Source: an uncultured Nitrosomonadales bacterium (GTDB lineage: Bacteria > Pseudomonadota > Gammaproteobacteria > Burkholderiales > Gallionellaceae). Taken from it: DNA of 6,552 nt. Each line of letters opens with the position of its first letter. The stretch's first letter is position 1. A model generated the notes under the pieces. That model saw only the letters and a program-made list of their open reading frames with translations. It made no database searches and was not told the origin of the DNA. Below are positions 1-5,464 of the stretch, one piece after another. The stretch is taken from assembly GCA_903934275.1 (NCBI GenBank), contig CAIZNF010000409.1:1-6552 (forward strand), read 5' to 3'. Made by a program: the position numbers and the translations under genes.

Positions 1-6
1 GAATTA

Positions 7-45
7 TACCATTTTGCAATGGTAATTTGTTGGTTTTTTTGGCGT
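7..45 (+). terminator. Possible terminator of an upstream gene
   Basis: A perfect 7-bp inverted repeat (TACCATT at 7-13, AATGGTA at 18-24, loop TTGC) is followed by T-rich sequence including a run of seven T. The stem is AT-rich and the T run starts about ten bases after it, so this is a weak intrinsic terminator at best. It would close a gene lying to the left of the window, which cannot be seen. Confidence 0.3.
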
Positions 46-64
46 TTTTTATTCGAGGAAGTCA

Positions 65-105
65 GACAGGCTGCTAGGATCACAGCAAGCTCGTGATGGC
101 TTGTC
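65..105. other. Imperfect inverted repeat, possible structured RNA or palindromic repeat
   Basis: GACAGGC (65-71) can pair with GCTTGTC (99-105) with one G-U wobble. Inside it ATCAC (79-83) pairs perfectly with GTGAT (93-97). The two nested stems could form a branched hairpin. It covers the start codon of the small ORF at 96-224, so if both are real the start would be sequestered. No family is recognised. Confidence 0.25.
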
Positions 106-224
106 TGGAAAATAACAAGGGAAAATTATATGCCGCAGCGAAGGAATACGTGATCATGCTGGAGAGTAACCCGGAGCGTGTCACATCCTTTTTTCAAGAT
201 CAAAACGCTAAGTATGCCGCGTAA
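96..224 (+). CDS. Doubtful 42-residue ORF, possible gene remnant
   Basis: An ATG at 96 opens 42 codons ending in TAA at 222-224. The product is hydrophilic and likely helical, with a segment reading KLYAAAKEYVIMLESNPERV and the ending KYAA. It has no signal peptide or membrane segment. No convincing Shine-Dalgarno sequence precedes the ATG, and a TAG lies in frame at 75-77. The composition looks protein-like rather than random, so it may be the tail of a decayed gene or a small protein. I do not recognise it and assign no function. Confidence 0.22.
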   Translation: MACLENNKGKLYAAAKEYVIMLESNPERVTSFFQDQNAKYAA

Positions 225-328
225 ACTATTTAATGGCCGGGTCAATAAGCTCGCTTTATCATCCCAAACACGATGCGGACGCTTAGGCATGAGTTACAAA
301 AATAGCCGATGTTTCCATGAAAAACTAT

Positions 329-355
329 TTGACTCGCCGCTTTGGCTGCTATAAT
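329..355 (+). promoter_or_regulatory. Sigma70-type promoter of the outer-membrane barrel gene
   Basis: TTGACT at 329-334 (5 of 6 matches to the -35 consensus) and a perfect TATAAT at 350-355 are separated by 15 bases, slightly shorter than the usual 17. Transcription would begin near 362, giving a leader of roughly 28 bases before the ATG at 390. The perfect -10 box suggests strong constitutive expression. Confidence 0.6.
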
Positions 356-389
356 TTTCCCACAATAGAATTATGAGATGGAGAATAAA

Positions 390-938
390 ATGAAACTTAA
401 AGTATTGGTGATGGGTATTGCAATGGTCGTAACGACACCTTTGGCTATAGCAGAAGGCTTTTACGGGGCATTTGATCTAGGGCAAAGTAAGGCAAAAGAT
501 GCTTGCAAAGGCGTTGCTGGACTTTGTAGCTATACTGACACTGCCTATCGCCTTGCGGCTGGTTATCAGATAAATCAAAATTTTGGTGTCGAAGGGGCTT
601 ATGTCGATTTAGGAAAAACTAACGCTTCCGTAGCAGGTAACGCGGTTAATATTAAAAACACTGAATGGCAGGTTGCCGCGACCGGCACATACCCTTTTGG
701 AAACGGCTTCTCACTTATTGGTAAAGCCGGTATAGCGTTCTGGGATCAAGCAACCTCTGTTGCAGTGGCTGGGGGCAACCCGAATGGCAAAAACATTTTA
801 TTGGGTATCGGTGCGCAGTACGACCTTTCCAAGGTGACTGCTGTTCGCGGGCAGTATGAAACGCACCAGACAGGAGACAACGTGACGGGGCGTGGTGACT
901 TGGCCACGTTGAGCGTTGGCGTGGTTTTCAAGTTCTAA
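390..938 (+). CDS. Small outer-membrane beta-barrel protein (OmpA-like 8-strand type)
   Basis: The 182-residue product has a Sec signal peptide (residues 1-21, cleavage after AIA before EGFYG). The mature part alternates short amphipathic strands with polar loops, as in the eight-stranded outer-membrane barrel superfamily (OMP_b-brl/porin-like). It ends in VGVVFKF, the C-terminal Phe pattern recognised by the BAM complex. Cys39 and Cys46 sit in the first predicted surface loop and may form a disulfide. The start at 390 is preferred over an in-frame ATG at 378 because GGAG (380-383) lies six bases before it, and signal peptide length fits better. The gene stands alone between its own promoter and terminator. 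Family assignment rests on overall pattern; ligand or pore function cannot be told from the sequence. Confidence 0.85.
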   Translation: MKLKVLVMGIAMVVTTPLAIAEGFYGAFDLGQSKAKDACKGVAGLCSYTDTAYRLAAGYQINQNFGVEGAYVDLGKTNASVAGNAVNIKNTEWQVAATGTYPFGNGFSLIGKAGIAFWDQATSVAVAGGNPNGKNILLGIGAQYDLSKVTAVRGQYETHQTGDNVTGRGDLATLSVGVVFKF

Positions 939-962
939 CTCCACACTGGGTCAAAGCAAGAT

Positions 963-995
963 AAATCCCGAGCGTTGTTTCGGGATTTTTTATTT
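963..995 (+). terminator. Intrinsic terminator after the beta-barrel gene
   Basis: AAATCCCGA (963-971) and TCGGGATTT (980-988) form a 9-bp stem with an 8-base loop, followed by further T-rich sequence. It starts 24 bases after the stop codon at 938. It is a canonical Rho-independent terminator and marks the barrel gene as a single-gene transcript. Confidence 0.85.
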
Positions 996-1118
996 GTGTT
1001 AAAAAAAACGGCATGGGACTCATACGTTAGCGTACCGGATGCCCACGATGCACGACTCGCCTCACCGCGACAAACGACAACTGCAGTGATGCCAGAAACA
1101 ATTTCAAGGAGTGTGATT

Positions 1119-1208
1119 ATGCGTTGTGAATACTGTCATTAACAGCATGATCATGCCCTGACCAAAACAGAATTTGTTCATCTTTGTCGAAGCACTATTT
1201 CAAAATAA
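1119..1208 (+). pseudogene. Micro-ORF with strong RBS and an early in-frame stop
   Basis: AAGGAG at 1106-1111 sits seven bases before an ATG at 1119. The frame reads MRCEYCH, stops at TAA (1140-1142), then stays open for 21 more codons (QHDHALTKTEFVHLCRSTIS and one more Lys) to a second TAA at 1206-1208. The segments before and after the stop look like one small protein with a CxxC pair near the start and another Cys near the end, as in tiny zinc-binding proteins; CEYCH also matches the heme motif CxxCH. A one-base change of the first stop to CAA would restore a 29-residue protein. It could equally be a chance ORF or a leader peptide for the gene at 1228. No family is recognised. Confidence 0.3.
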
Positions 1209-1227
1209 ATTTTTGGTGCCGCCTACG

Positions 1228-2514
1228 ATGCATACACATAAGATTTCACTTCGCGCGCTGGCATCAGCTATTGCGTTTATTGTAGCGGGTGCGGCCAATG
1301 CGGAAGGTTACGAAAACTCGGCCGACTTCAAGGCTGTCGAATTCGCGCCACCAGTATTGCTGCAAAGTGAGCTCTACAGCATCGATGAGAAAGTCACGTT
1401 GGAGGGAGGATTGCCGCGCTTTACCGTCCGCTCAAAATACGGCACGTGGCAAGCACGTGGGCGAGAAATGCTCGAAATACGCGTCTCCGAGTTGTCCGCG
1501 TTCGAGCAGCTTGATCGCATCAGCAAGACGGATGAGTTTACCAAAGCGGCTGGCAAAGCTCTCGCCGCACCGATAGAAGCAGCCAGCGAGCTCATTGCGC
1601 ACCCGGCAGATACTGTCAGCAATCTTGCATCAGGCATTGGCATCATGGCCAACAGCTTCGCTAACATGGCAGGCTCGGCGGTGACACGCGTCAGCGACAC
1701 GGTCAGTGGCAACACAGGGGCACAAAAGCCAATTTTGGAGCCAGTGGCTATCAGTGAAGGCACGGCTGCGCCGCGCTCAATCATCAATGGCCCATTTGGC
1801 TACCACGCCGCTCTTCGAGAGTGGGCGCAACGGCTTAAGATCGATCCCTATACCAATAATGCCGCACTATCCGACAAGCTTGATGACTTCGCTGCCGCCA
1901 GCTTTGTTGGTAGTTTTCCGGTCAATGTCACCATCGGCATGGTGGCCGCACCGCTGTCCTATGCGATCCAATTCAGCCAAGCGGCGCAACTCGAAGTCTA
2001 TCAACTCTCACCCGGCGACATTGAAACCCGCAACGAGACCAGGCTCAATAAAATGGGCATCGAAGGCCTTTCTGTACGCACCATGTTCCGCAACAGTTAT
2101 TTCACGCCGACGCTGCAAACATCGCTGGTGCTGGCTCTCGAGTCGCTGGGCAATATCCATGGACGCGCCGAAGTGATTACATTTGCCTCCCGTGCCGCTT
2201 CCGACATTGAGGCACGATACGTCATCAACTCAGTGTTGTTGCTCGCGCAGTATAGCCGCGCGGACACACCGATCACCAGCGTGCGTGGTGCTGACAACAT
2301 CATCGCTGGCGCAACAGCCGACAACAAACTAATCATCCCAATGCCGGTGGACTATATTTCATGGACCAAGCCGGTCGATGATTTCGCGCGCCGCCCCGAC
2401 TTGAAAAGCTCTGAGCGCTGGGCGCTGGTTGCTGGCAAAGCAACACCACAAGCGATACAGGAGCTAAATAAACTTGGCTGGCATGTGGCTGATAACTTGG
2501 CAGTCACCCGATAG
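1228..2514 (+). CDS. Exported protein of unknown function
   Basis: The 428-residue product starts with a clear Sec signal peptide (residues 1-25, n-region with Lys5 and Arg9, hydrophobic core, cleavage after ANA before EGYEN), so it is probably periplasmic or outer-membrane associated. Next comes a beta-like segment (about 40-85), then an amphipathic Ala/Gly-rich helical region (about 95-160) containing PIEAASELIAHPADTVSNLA. The C-terminal half holds WAQRLKIDPYTNN, a helical stretch around VNVTIGMVAAPLSYAIQF, and motifs such as TRLNKMGIEG and PVDYISWTKPV. The layout recalls unnamed conserved exported proteins of proteobacteria, but I cannot name a family. The ATG at 1228 is chosen because it begins the signal peptide; an upstream TTG frame (1174) would add 18 residues before it and overlaps the micro-ORF. 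No strong Shine-Dalgarno is seen. The gene is convergent with the coiled-coil gene. Confidence 0.75.
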   Translation: MHTHKISLRALASAIAFIVAGAANAEGYENSADFKAVEFAPPVLLQSELYSIDEKVTLEGGLPRFTVRSKYGTWQARGREMLEIRVSELSAFEQLDRISKTDEFTKAAGKALAAPIEAASELIAHPADTVSNLASGIGIMANSFANMAGSAVTRVSDTVSGNTGAQKPILEPVAISEGTAAPRSIINGPFGYHAALREWAQRLKIDPYTNNAALSDKLDDFAAASFVGSFPVNVTIGMVAAPLSYAIQFSQAAQLEVYQLSPGDIETRNETRLNKMGIEGLSVRTMFRNSYFTPTLQTSLVLALESLGNIHGRAEVITFASRAASDIEARYVINSVLLLAQYSRADTPITSVRGADNIIAGATADNKLIIPMPVDYISWTKPVDDFARRPDLKSSERWALVAGKATPQAIQELNKLGWHVADNLAVTR

Positions 2515-2521
2515 TACAAAC

Positions 2522-2535
2522 CGGTCATTCGACCG
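2522..2535 (+). other. Small hairpin just after the exported-protein gene
   Basis: CGGTC (2522-2526) and GACCG (2531-2535) form a perfect 5-bp stem with an ATTC loop eight bases after the stop codon. There is no T run after it, so it may aid Rho-dependent ending or RNA stability rather than being an intrinsic terminator. Confidence 0.25.
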
Positions 2536-2540
2536 CTTAT

Positions 2541-2640
2541 ATGAATCTCTGCAACCCATCTGCAGCGTTGCGGCTTGCCTGCTTTCCCCAATTCCGTGCC
2601 TTGCATTTAGGCGAACTCTGAATTTCTAGAGGCTCCATTT
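2541..2640. repeat. Intergenic repeat, left copy (direct repeat of 4212-4540)
   Basis: This stretch shares two blocks in the same order and orientation with 4212-4540: CTGCAGCGTTGCGGC (2560-2574, identical to 4244-4258) and a 31-base block at 2595-2625 that matches 4501-4531 at 27 of 31 positions. Its right edge, TTTCTAGAGGCTCC, resembles the reverse complement of the left edge of the other copy (GGGAACCTCTAAAAAT at 4212-4227), which suggests terminal inverted repeats of a small non-autonomous element. The right edge overlaps the last codons and stop of the coiled-coil gene. No transposase is present and no target-site duplication could be assigned. Confidence 0.5.
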
Positions 2641-4056
2641 TGTTTTTTCGGCGGTAACAATTGCTTCATCAATAAAATCAAACACCGTTTTATTGCCGCG
2701 CAGCATCCATATTGTGCCGTTAATTCCACAGACCGGATTTTCGTTCGCAAATCTCAAAGACTCCTGCAACTCTTTCAACGCAGCCAGCAAATCATTCTTT
2801 TGTTTAGCCGTGATCGGCTCGTCTTTTTGTCTGAATGCAGGCGGTGCATCTTTCTGCCTAATTGCGGACGGCGTATCTTTTTGCCTAGTTACAGACGGCA
2901 CATCCTTCGGCTTGGTCGCAAGCGTCACAATTTTCTGCTTGGTCGTAAGCGATACAATTTTTTGATTAGCCACAAGCAGTTCATCCTTCTGCTTCGCCAC
3001 AGCAGCCAGCAAACCATCCCTCTGTTGAGTTACGGCAGCCAGTAATTCAATTTTCTGCCTGGCTGTAAGCAGGTCATCCTTTTGCTTGGACACAGCGGCC
3101 AATAACTCATCCCTCTGTTGGGTAACAGCAGCCAGCAATCCATCGTTTTGTTTATTTGCCAGCAACTCATCATTTTGCTTAGATAGCAGTAATTCATTTT
3201 TTTGCTTGGCCGCCAGCAACTCATCTTTCTGCATCGTCAAGGCAGCAAGCAATTCATCTTTTTGTTTATTTGCCTGTAATTCATCCTGCTGCCAAGATAG
3301 CAGCGATTCATTTTTCTGTCTGACCACCAGCAATTCGTCTTCCTGCCCGGTCAGGGCAGCCTGCAACTCATTTCTCTGTTTGGTCAAAGCAGCTAGAAGC
3401 CCATCCTTCTGTTTAGTTACCAGCAACTCATCTTCTTGTTTAGCCAAAGCAGCCTGCAACTCATTCCTCTGCTTGGTTAGGGCAGCCAGCAATCCATCCT
3501 TTTGCTTATTTGCCAACAACTCATCTTCCTGTTTAGCCAAAGCAGCCTGCAACTCATTTCTCTGCTTCGTCAAAGCAGCAAGTAACTCATCCTTGTGCCT
3601 GGCCACCAGCAACTCATCCTTCTGCTGGGTCAGAGCAGCCTGCAACTCATCCCTCTGTTGGGTCAAAACAACTAACAATTCACCCCTATGCTCATCCGCC
3701 AGCAACTCATTCTTCTGTTTAATTGCAAGTGAGCCATCTTTTTGCCTGGCTAGTGCGGCCTGCAATTCATCCCTTTGTTGGGTCAGTGCAGCCAGCAACT
3801 CATCCTTGTGCTTGTTCTCCAACGAATCATTCTTCTGCTTAGTTACCGGCGAGCCACCTTTTTGCCCGTTTATTGCAGCCTGCAACTCATCCCTCTGCTT
3901 GCTAACAGCAACAAGTGCTGCTTTACCGGCAGCCAGTCCAGCTTTAAAATTTATCTCGATAAGTTGCTCAGTGGTAACCCAGTTATGGAAACCATCTGAC
4001 TTGCACCATTTCTCAAATGCTTCTATTGCTCTTTTCGCTTCGATGTCATTTGCCAT
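2626..4056 (-). CDS. Long repeat-built coiled-coil protein with phage-like end segments
   Basis: The 476-residue product has no signal peptide or membrane segment and is likely cytoplasmic. Residues 1-52 form a small segment containing AFEKWCKSDGF and INFKAGLAAGKAAL. Residues 53 to about 426 are degenerate tandem units of 11 residues (KQRNELQAALA type) and 9 residues (KQKDELLAN type), rich in Lys, Gln, Asp, Glu and Leu, predicting a very long coiled coil. Near the end the 9-residue units carry Pro (RQKDTPSAI, RQKDAPPAF). Residues about 427-476 form a separate end segment with INGTIWMLRG and VFDFIDEAI. Both end segments resemble parts of small phage-encoded proteins of unknown function (from memory, not a search). 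The start is the first ATG in a region open to 4056; no clear Shine-Dalgarno precedes it. The stop falls inside an intergenic repeat. Function is unknown. Confidence 0.7.
   Translation of the reverse strand: MANDIEAKRAIEAFEKWCKSDGFHNWVTTEQLIEINFKAGLAAGKAALVAVSKQRDELQAAINGQKGGSPVTKQKNDSLENKHKDELLAALTQQRDELQAALARQKDGSLAIKQKNELLADEHRGELLVVLTQQRDELQAALTQQKDELLVARHKDELLAALTKQRNELQAALAKQEDELLANKQKDGLLAALTKQRNELQAALAKQEDELLVTKQKDGLLAALTKQRNELQAALTGQEDELLVVRQKNESLLSWQQDELQANKQKDELLAALTMQKDELLAAKQKNELLLSKQNDELLANKQNDGLLAAVTQQRDELLAAVSKQKDDLLTARQKIELLAAVTQQRDGLLAAVAKQKDELLVANQKIVSLTTKQKIVTLATKPKDVPSVTRQKDTPSAIRQKDAPPAFRQKDEPITAKQKNDLLAALKELQESLRFANENPVCGINGTIWMLRGNKTVFDFIDEAIVTAEKTKWSL
2779..3900 (-). 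repeat. Tandem coding repeats of 27 and 33 bp in the coiled-coil gene
   Basis: On the minus strand 33-bp units (11 codons) and 27-bp units (9 codons) alternate. A 33+27+33 pattern gives a 93-bp higher-order repeat: the block beginning CTGCAACTCAT on the plus strand recurs at 3361, 3454, 3547 and 3640, exactly 93 bases apart, then at 3760 and 3880, 120 bases apart (33+27+27+33). The adjacent copies at 3361 and 3454 agree at about 84% by eye. All units are multiples of three, so gain or loss of a unit keeps the frame. Toward 2779 the pattern becomes purely 27-bp units. Confidence 0.9.
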
Positions 4057-4125
4057 GATTGGTATCTATGCTCAAACAGTTGGTAGCCGGATGCTTGCGC
4101 CAGCGCATTATTAGTACGGGTATAA

Positions 4126-4155
4126 ATAATGCCATTATGTTTTCTCTATGTGCAA
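4126..4155 (-). promoter_or_regulatory. Weak promoter candidate with palindrome for the coiled-coil gene
   Basis: On the minus strand TTGCAC (4155-4150) and CATTAT (4131-4126) are 18 bases apart, about 70 bases before the start codon. The -10 candidate is half of a perfect inverted repeat, ATAATG-C-CATTAT (4126-4138), which could be an operator or a chance AT-rich palindrome. Both boxes are only partial matches. Confidence 0.25.
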
Positions 4156-4365
4156 GGATTTTGAATGCTTGCCATTCGTCTGTTAGCGACAACGATACTG
4201 ACATGGTTATAGGGAACCTCTAAAAATACACATTTCATTCCAACTGCAGCGTTGCGGCAAGTGGGTAAGACGGCAAGGCTCGTAGCGGCGGCTCACAAAA
4301 AATTCTATCTACAAACCATATGCGGCGCGGCAAAACAAAGCCTCAGTGTAGGGTAACCTTTAATG

Positions 4366-4476
4366 TGAAACTCGCGTTGCGATTCGTTTACCCCTCCCCC
4401 TCCGGGGGGAGGATTGGGAAAGGGGAAACGGGCATGACGAGTTTCATTATCAGGAGTGGCACTCGCCATGCCCGTT
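4366..4476 (+). ncRNA. Highly structured non-coding stretch, candidate small RNA or palindromic repeat
   Basis: Three strong inverted repeats overlap here. TGAAACTCG (4366-4374) pairs with CGAGTTTCA (4438-4446). Inside it CCTCCCCC (4393-4400) pairs with GGGGGAGG (4405-4412) across a TCCG tetraloop, a UNCG-class loop when transcribed. AACGGGCATG (4427-4436) plus CGAG (4438-4441) pairs with CTCG (4462-4465) plus CATGCCCGTT (4467-4476) with one mismatch. The CGAG at 4438 can belong to the first or the third stem but not both, so the folds are mutually exclusive. A terminator-like hairpin follows directly. No clear promoter was found, and G/C-rich palindromes of this kind are also common as dispersed repeats. 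Confidence 0.3.
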
Positions 4477-4478
4477 AG

Positions 4479-4500
4479 TTTAGCCGGGGCTAAAATTTTT
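4479..4500 (+). terminator. Terminator-like hairpin, plus strand
   Basis: TTTAGC (4479-4484) pairs with GCTAAA (4489-4494) over a CGGG loop, followed by ATTTTT. The T run is on the plus strand only. No plus-strand gene precedes it, which is why a transcript from the structured stretch upstream is worth considering. Confidence 0.4.
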
Positions 4501-4576
4501 CGTACCTTGCATTTGGATGAACTCTGAATTTTCTGAAGTCATGAAACTCGGAGGCACAAAGCCGGTATCCATAAAT

Positions 4577-4605
4577 GCAACCACCAAGATACCCTTGGCA
4601 GTTGC
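4577..4605 (-). terminator. Hairpin at the 3' end of the HU transcript
   Basis: Read on the minus strand, GCAAC-TG-CCAAG, loop GGTAT, CTTGG-TG-GTTGC forms a continuous 12-bp RNA stem, with two G-U wobbles at the TG/TG positions. On the plus strand the same positions would be C-A mismatches, so the structure favours the HU strand. It begins 11 bases after the HU stop. The following sequence is only modestly T-rich (ATTTATGG), so it may end transcription weakly or protect the mRNA end. Confidence 0.5.
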
Positions 4606-4616
4606 CATTGGAGCAA

Positions 4617-4898
4617 TTACTTCTTACCGTTGACAGCAGCCTTCAGCGAAGCACCAGCCTTGAATGCCGGAACTTTGGCCGCCTTGATTTTCAATTCGGC
4701 TCCAGTCTGAGGGTTGCGACCAGTGCGCGCCGCACGCTTGCGTACTTCAAAAGAGCCAAAGCCAACCAACGCAACATTGTCACCTTTTTTTAATGTGTCA
4801 GTAATGATGTCAATCAGTGCTGCAATGTTGCGGTCAGCGTCAGCCTTGGTGCTGCCGGTCTTTGTTGCCAGTGCGTCAATCAATTCTTTACGGTTCAT
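4617..4898 (-). CDS. hup: DNA-binding protein HU (nucleoid-associated)
   Basis: The 93-residue product matches the HU/IHF family in length and order. It has an N-terminal helical dimerisation part (MNRKELIDALATKTG..., 1-38), then VALVGFGSFEVRKR (42-55), the conserved DNA-binding arm ARTGRNPQTG (57-66) with the intercalating Pro63, and the closing KVPAFKAGASLKAAVN (75-90). HU works as a dimer that bends and compacts DNA without strong sequence preference. RGRNP-type arm details and a lone gene without an IHF-typical neighbour favour HU over IHF. The ATG at 4898 is chosen because GGGGAG lies seven bases upstream (4906-4911) and the family always begins here; the open frame extends further upstream without a start that fits. 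No convincing promoter could be assigned in the 203-base divergent region. Confidence 0.97.
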   Translation of the reverse strand: MNRKELIDALATKTGSTKADADRNIAALIDIITDTLKKGDNVALVGFGSFEVRKRAARTGRNPQTGAELKIKAAKVPAFKAGASLKAAVNGKK

Positions 4899-5009
4899 AT
4901 AATTTCTCCCCATAGTTTGGTTACTGCAATATGCGACATCTTTGAGTCTAGCACTAAATAGTGGCTGACCCTGCACCCAAAACCGCTATCCTAGCTGTAA
5001 ATATCCCGC

Positions 5010-5039
5010 TTGACTTTGCCAGGTTAAAATCTTAACCTG
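5010..5039 (+). promoter_or_regulatory. Possible promoter with operator palindrome before the PA2779/PA2778-like operon
   Basis: TTGACT (5010-5015) is a 5 of 6 match to a -35 box, but the -10 at 17-base spacing (TAACCT, 5033-5038) is poor. A perfect 8-bp inverted repeat, CAGGTTAA-AATC-TTAACCTG (5020-5039), fills the spacer and -10, the usual place for a repressor operator. It lies in the divergent region, so it could affect HU as well. The palindrome is certain; its role is inferred. Confidence 0.35.
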
Positions 5040-5101
5040 CCACATCTGCTGTAATCGTGCGCAGATCTTGCCTAAAACGTGTTTTTCTAGTGGAGGTAGT
5101 T

Positions 5102-5464
5102 ATGAACAACTCAACCTTGAGAATGATTTCTCGCATATTAATTGCCTTGATGATGTTATTGCCGTTTCAAACTGCCCAAGCGGGCATGATCAAGACTGAT
5201 CAGGTGATTTCCGCCGCCAGCACACAAAATGGCCACGCTACAGCACCGAATATTCTGGTGCGTTCCGAGCTAGCGAGCCAACTTCAGGCGCTGGGTGTCG
5301 ACTCCAAAACGGCTGTGGATCGTGTTGCGGCAATGACCGATCAGGAAGTCCGTTCACTCGCTGGCGAGATTAGCTCACTGCCAGCCGGAGCTTGGTCTAA
5401 CAGCAGTTGGGGGTGGTTTGCCGCAATTCTGATTGGCATTTTTATCGTCTATAAGTGGAAATAA
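5102..5464 (+). CDS. PA2779-like small membrane-anchored envelope protein
   Basis: The 120-residue product has an N-terminal signal peptide (residues 1-27, cleavage after AQA), a helical middle with LQALGVDSKTAVDRVAAMTDQEVRSLAGEISSLPAG-type sequence (about 60-96), and a C-terminal membrane segment (about 103-117) ending YKWK. This layout, with the 'GVD...RVAAMTDQEV' pattern, is typical of the PA2779 family, whose function is unknown and which usually sits directly before a PA2778-type cysteine peptidase gene, as here. It is likely anchored in the inner membrane with its helical part in the periplasm. ATG 5102 is chosen over the upstream GTG at 5057 because GGAGG (5092-5096) precedes it and the signal peptide begins there. 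The next gene starts at the very next base after its stop. Confidence 0.8.
   Translation: MNNSTLRMISRILIALMMLLPFQTAQAGMIKTDQVISAASTQNGHATAPNILVRSELASQLQALGVDSKTAVDRVAAMTDQEVRSLAGEISSLPAGAWSNSSWGWFAAILIGIFIVYKWK

Larger units (their letters stand above)
4212..4540. repeat. Intergenic repeat, right copy with a longer interior
   Basis: It carries the same two blocks as 2541-2640 (4244-4258 and 4501-4531) but separated by about 240 bases instead of about 20. The left edge is GGGAACCTCTAAAAAT; the right edge, AATTTTCTGAAG, is a partial inverted match to it. The extra interior holds the structured region and terminator-like hairpin listed separately. Together with the left copy it brackets the coiled-coil gene in direct orientation. 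Within the 4057-4616 gap no protein-coding gene is supported. Confidence 0.45.

Noticed and set aside
2..7. TATAAT on the minus strand at the left edge
   Set aside because: No acceptable -35 at a proper distance and no minus-strand gene visible to the left.
378..389. Upstream ATG at 378 for the beta-barrel protein
   Set aside because: The GGAG at 380-383 lies inside this version and is correctly spaced for ATG 390.
1184..1211. Promoter-like TTGTCG and TAAATT, 16 bases apart, before the exported-protein gene
   Set aside because: Each box matches only 4 of 6 consensus bases in AT-rich sequence; too weak to list as a feature.
1174..1227. Longer form of the exported protein starting at TTG 1174
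   Set aside because: It would put 18 extra residues before a complete signal peptide and overlap the micro-ORF; ATG 1228 fits export.
2779..3900. Regular repeats that could suggest a CRISPR array
   Set aside because: The repeats are directly adjacent, degenerate, multiples of three and in frame with a protein. There are no unique spacers.
3086..4114. A 342-codon plus-strand ORF rich in Ser, Cys and Asn opposite the coiled-coil gene
   Set aside because: It mirrors the 27/33-bp coding repeats on the minus strand. The repetitive codon use leaves the opposite frame free of stops. It lacks an RBS, and the minus-strand frame encodes a coherent coiled coil with distinct end segments.
4899..4976. 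Extended N-terminus of HU up to 4976
   Set aside because: The family starts at MNRKEL, and the GGGGAG site lies just upstream of ATG 4898; the extension is unrelated to HU.
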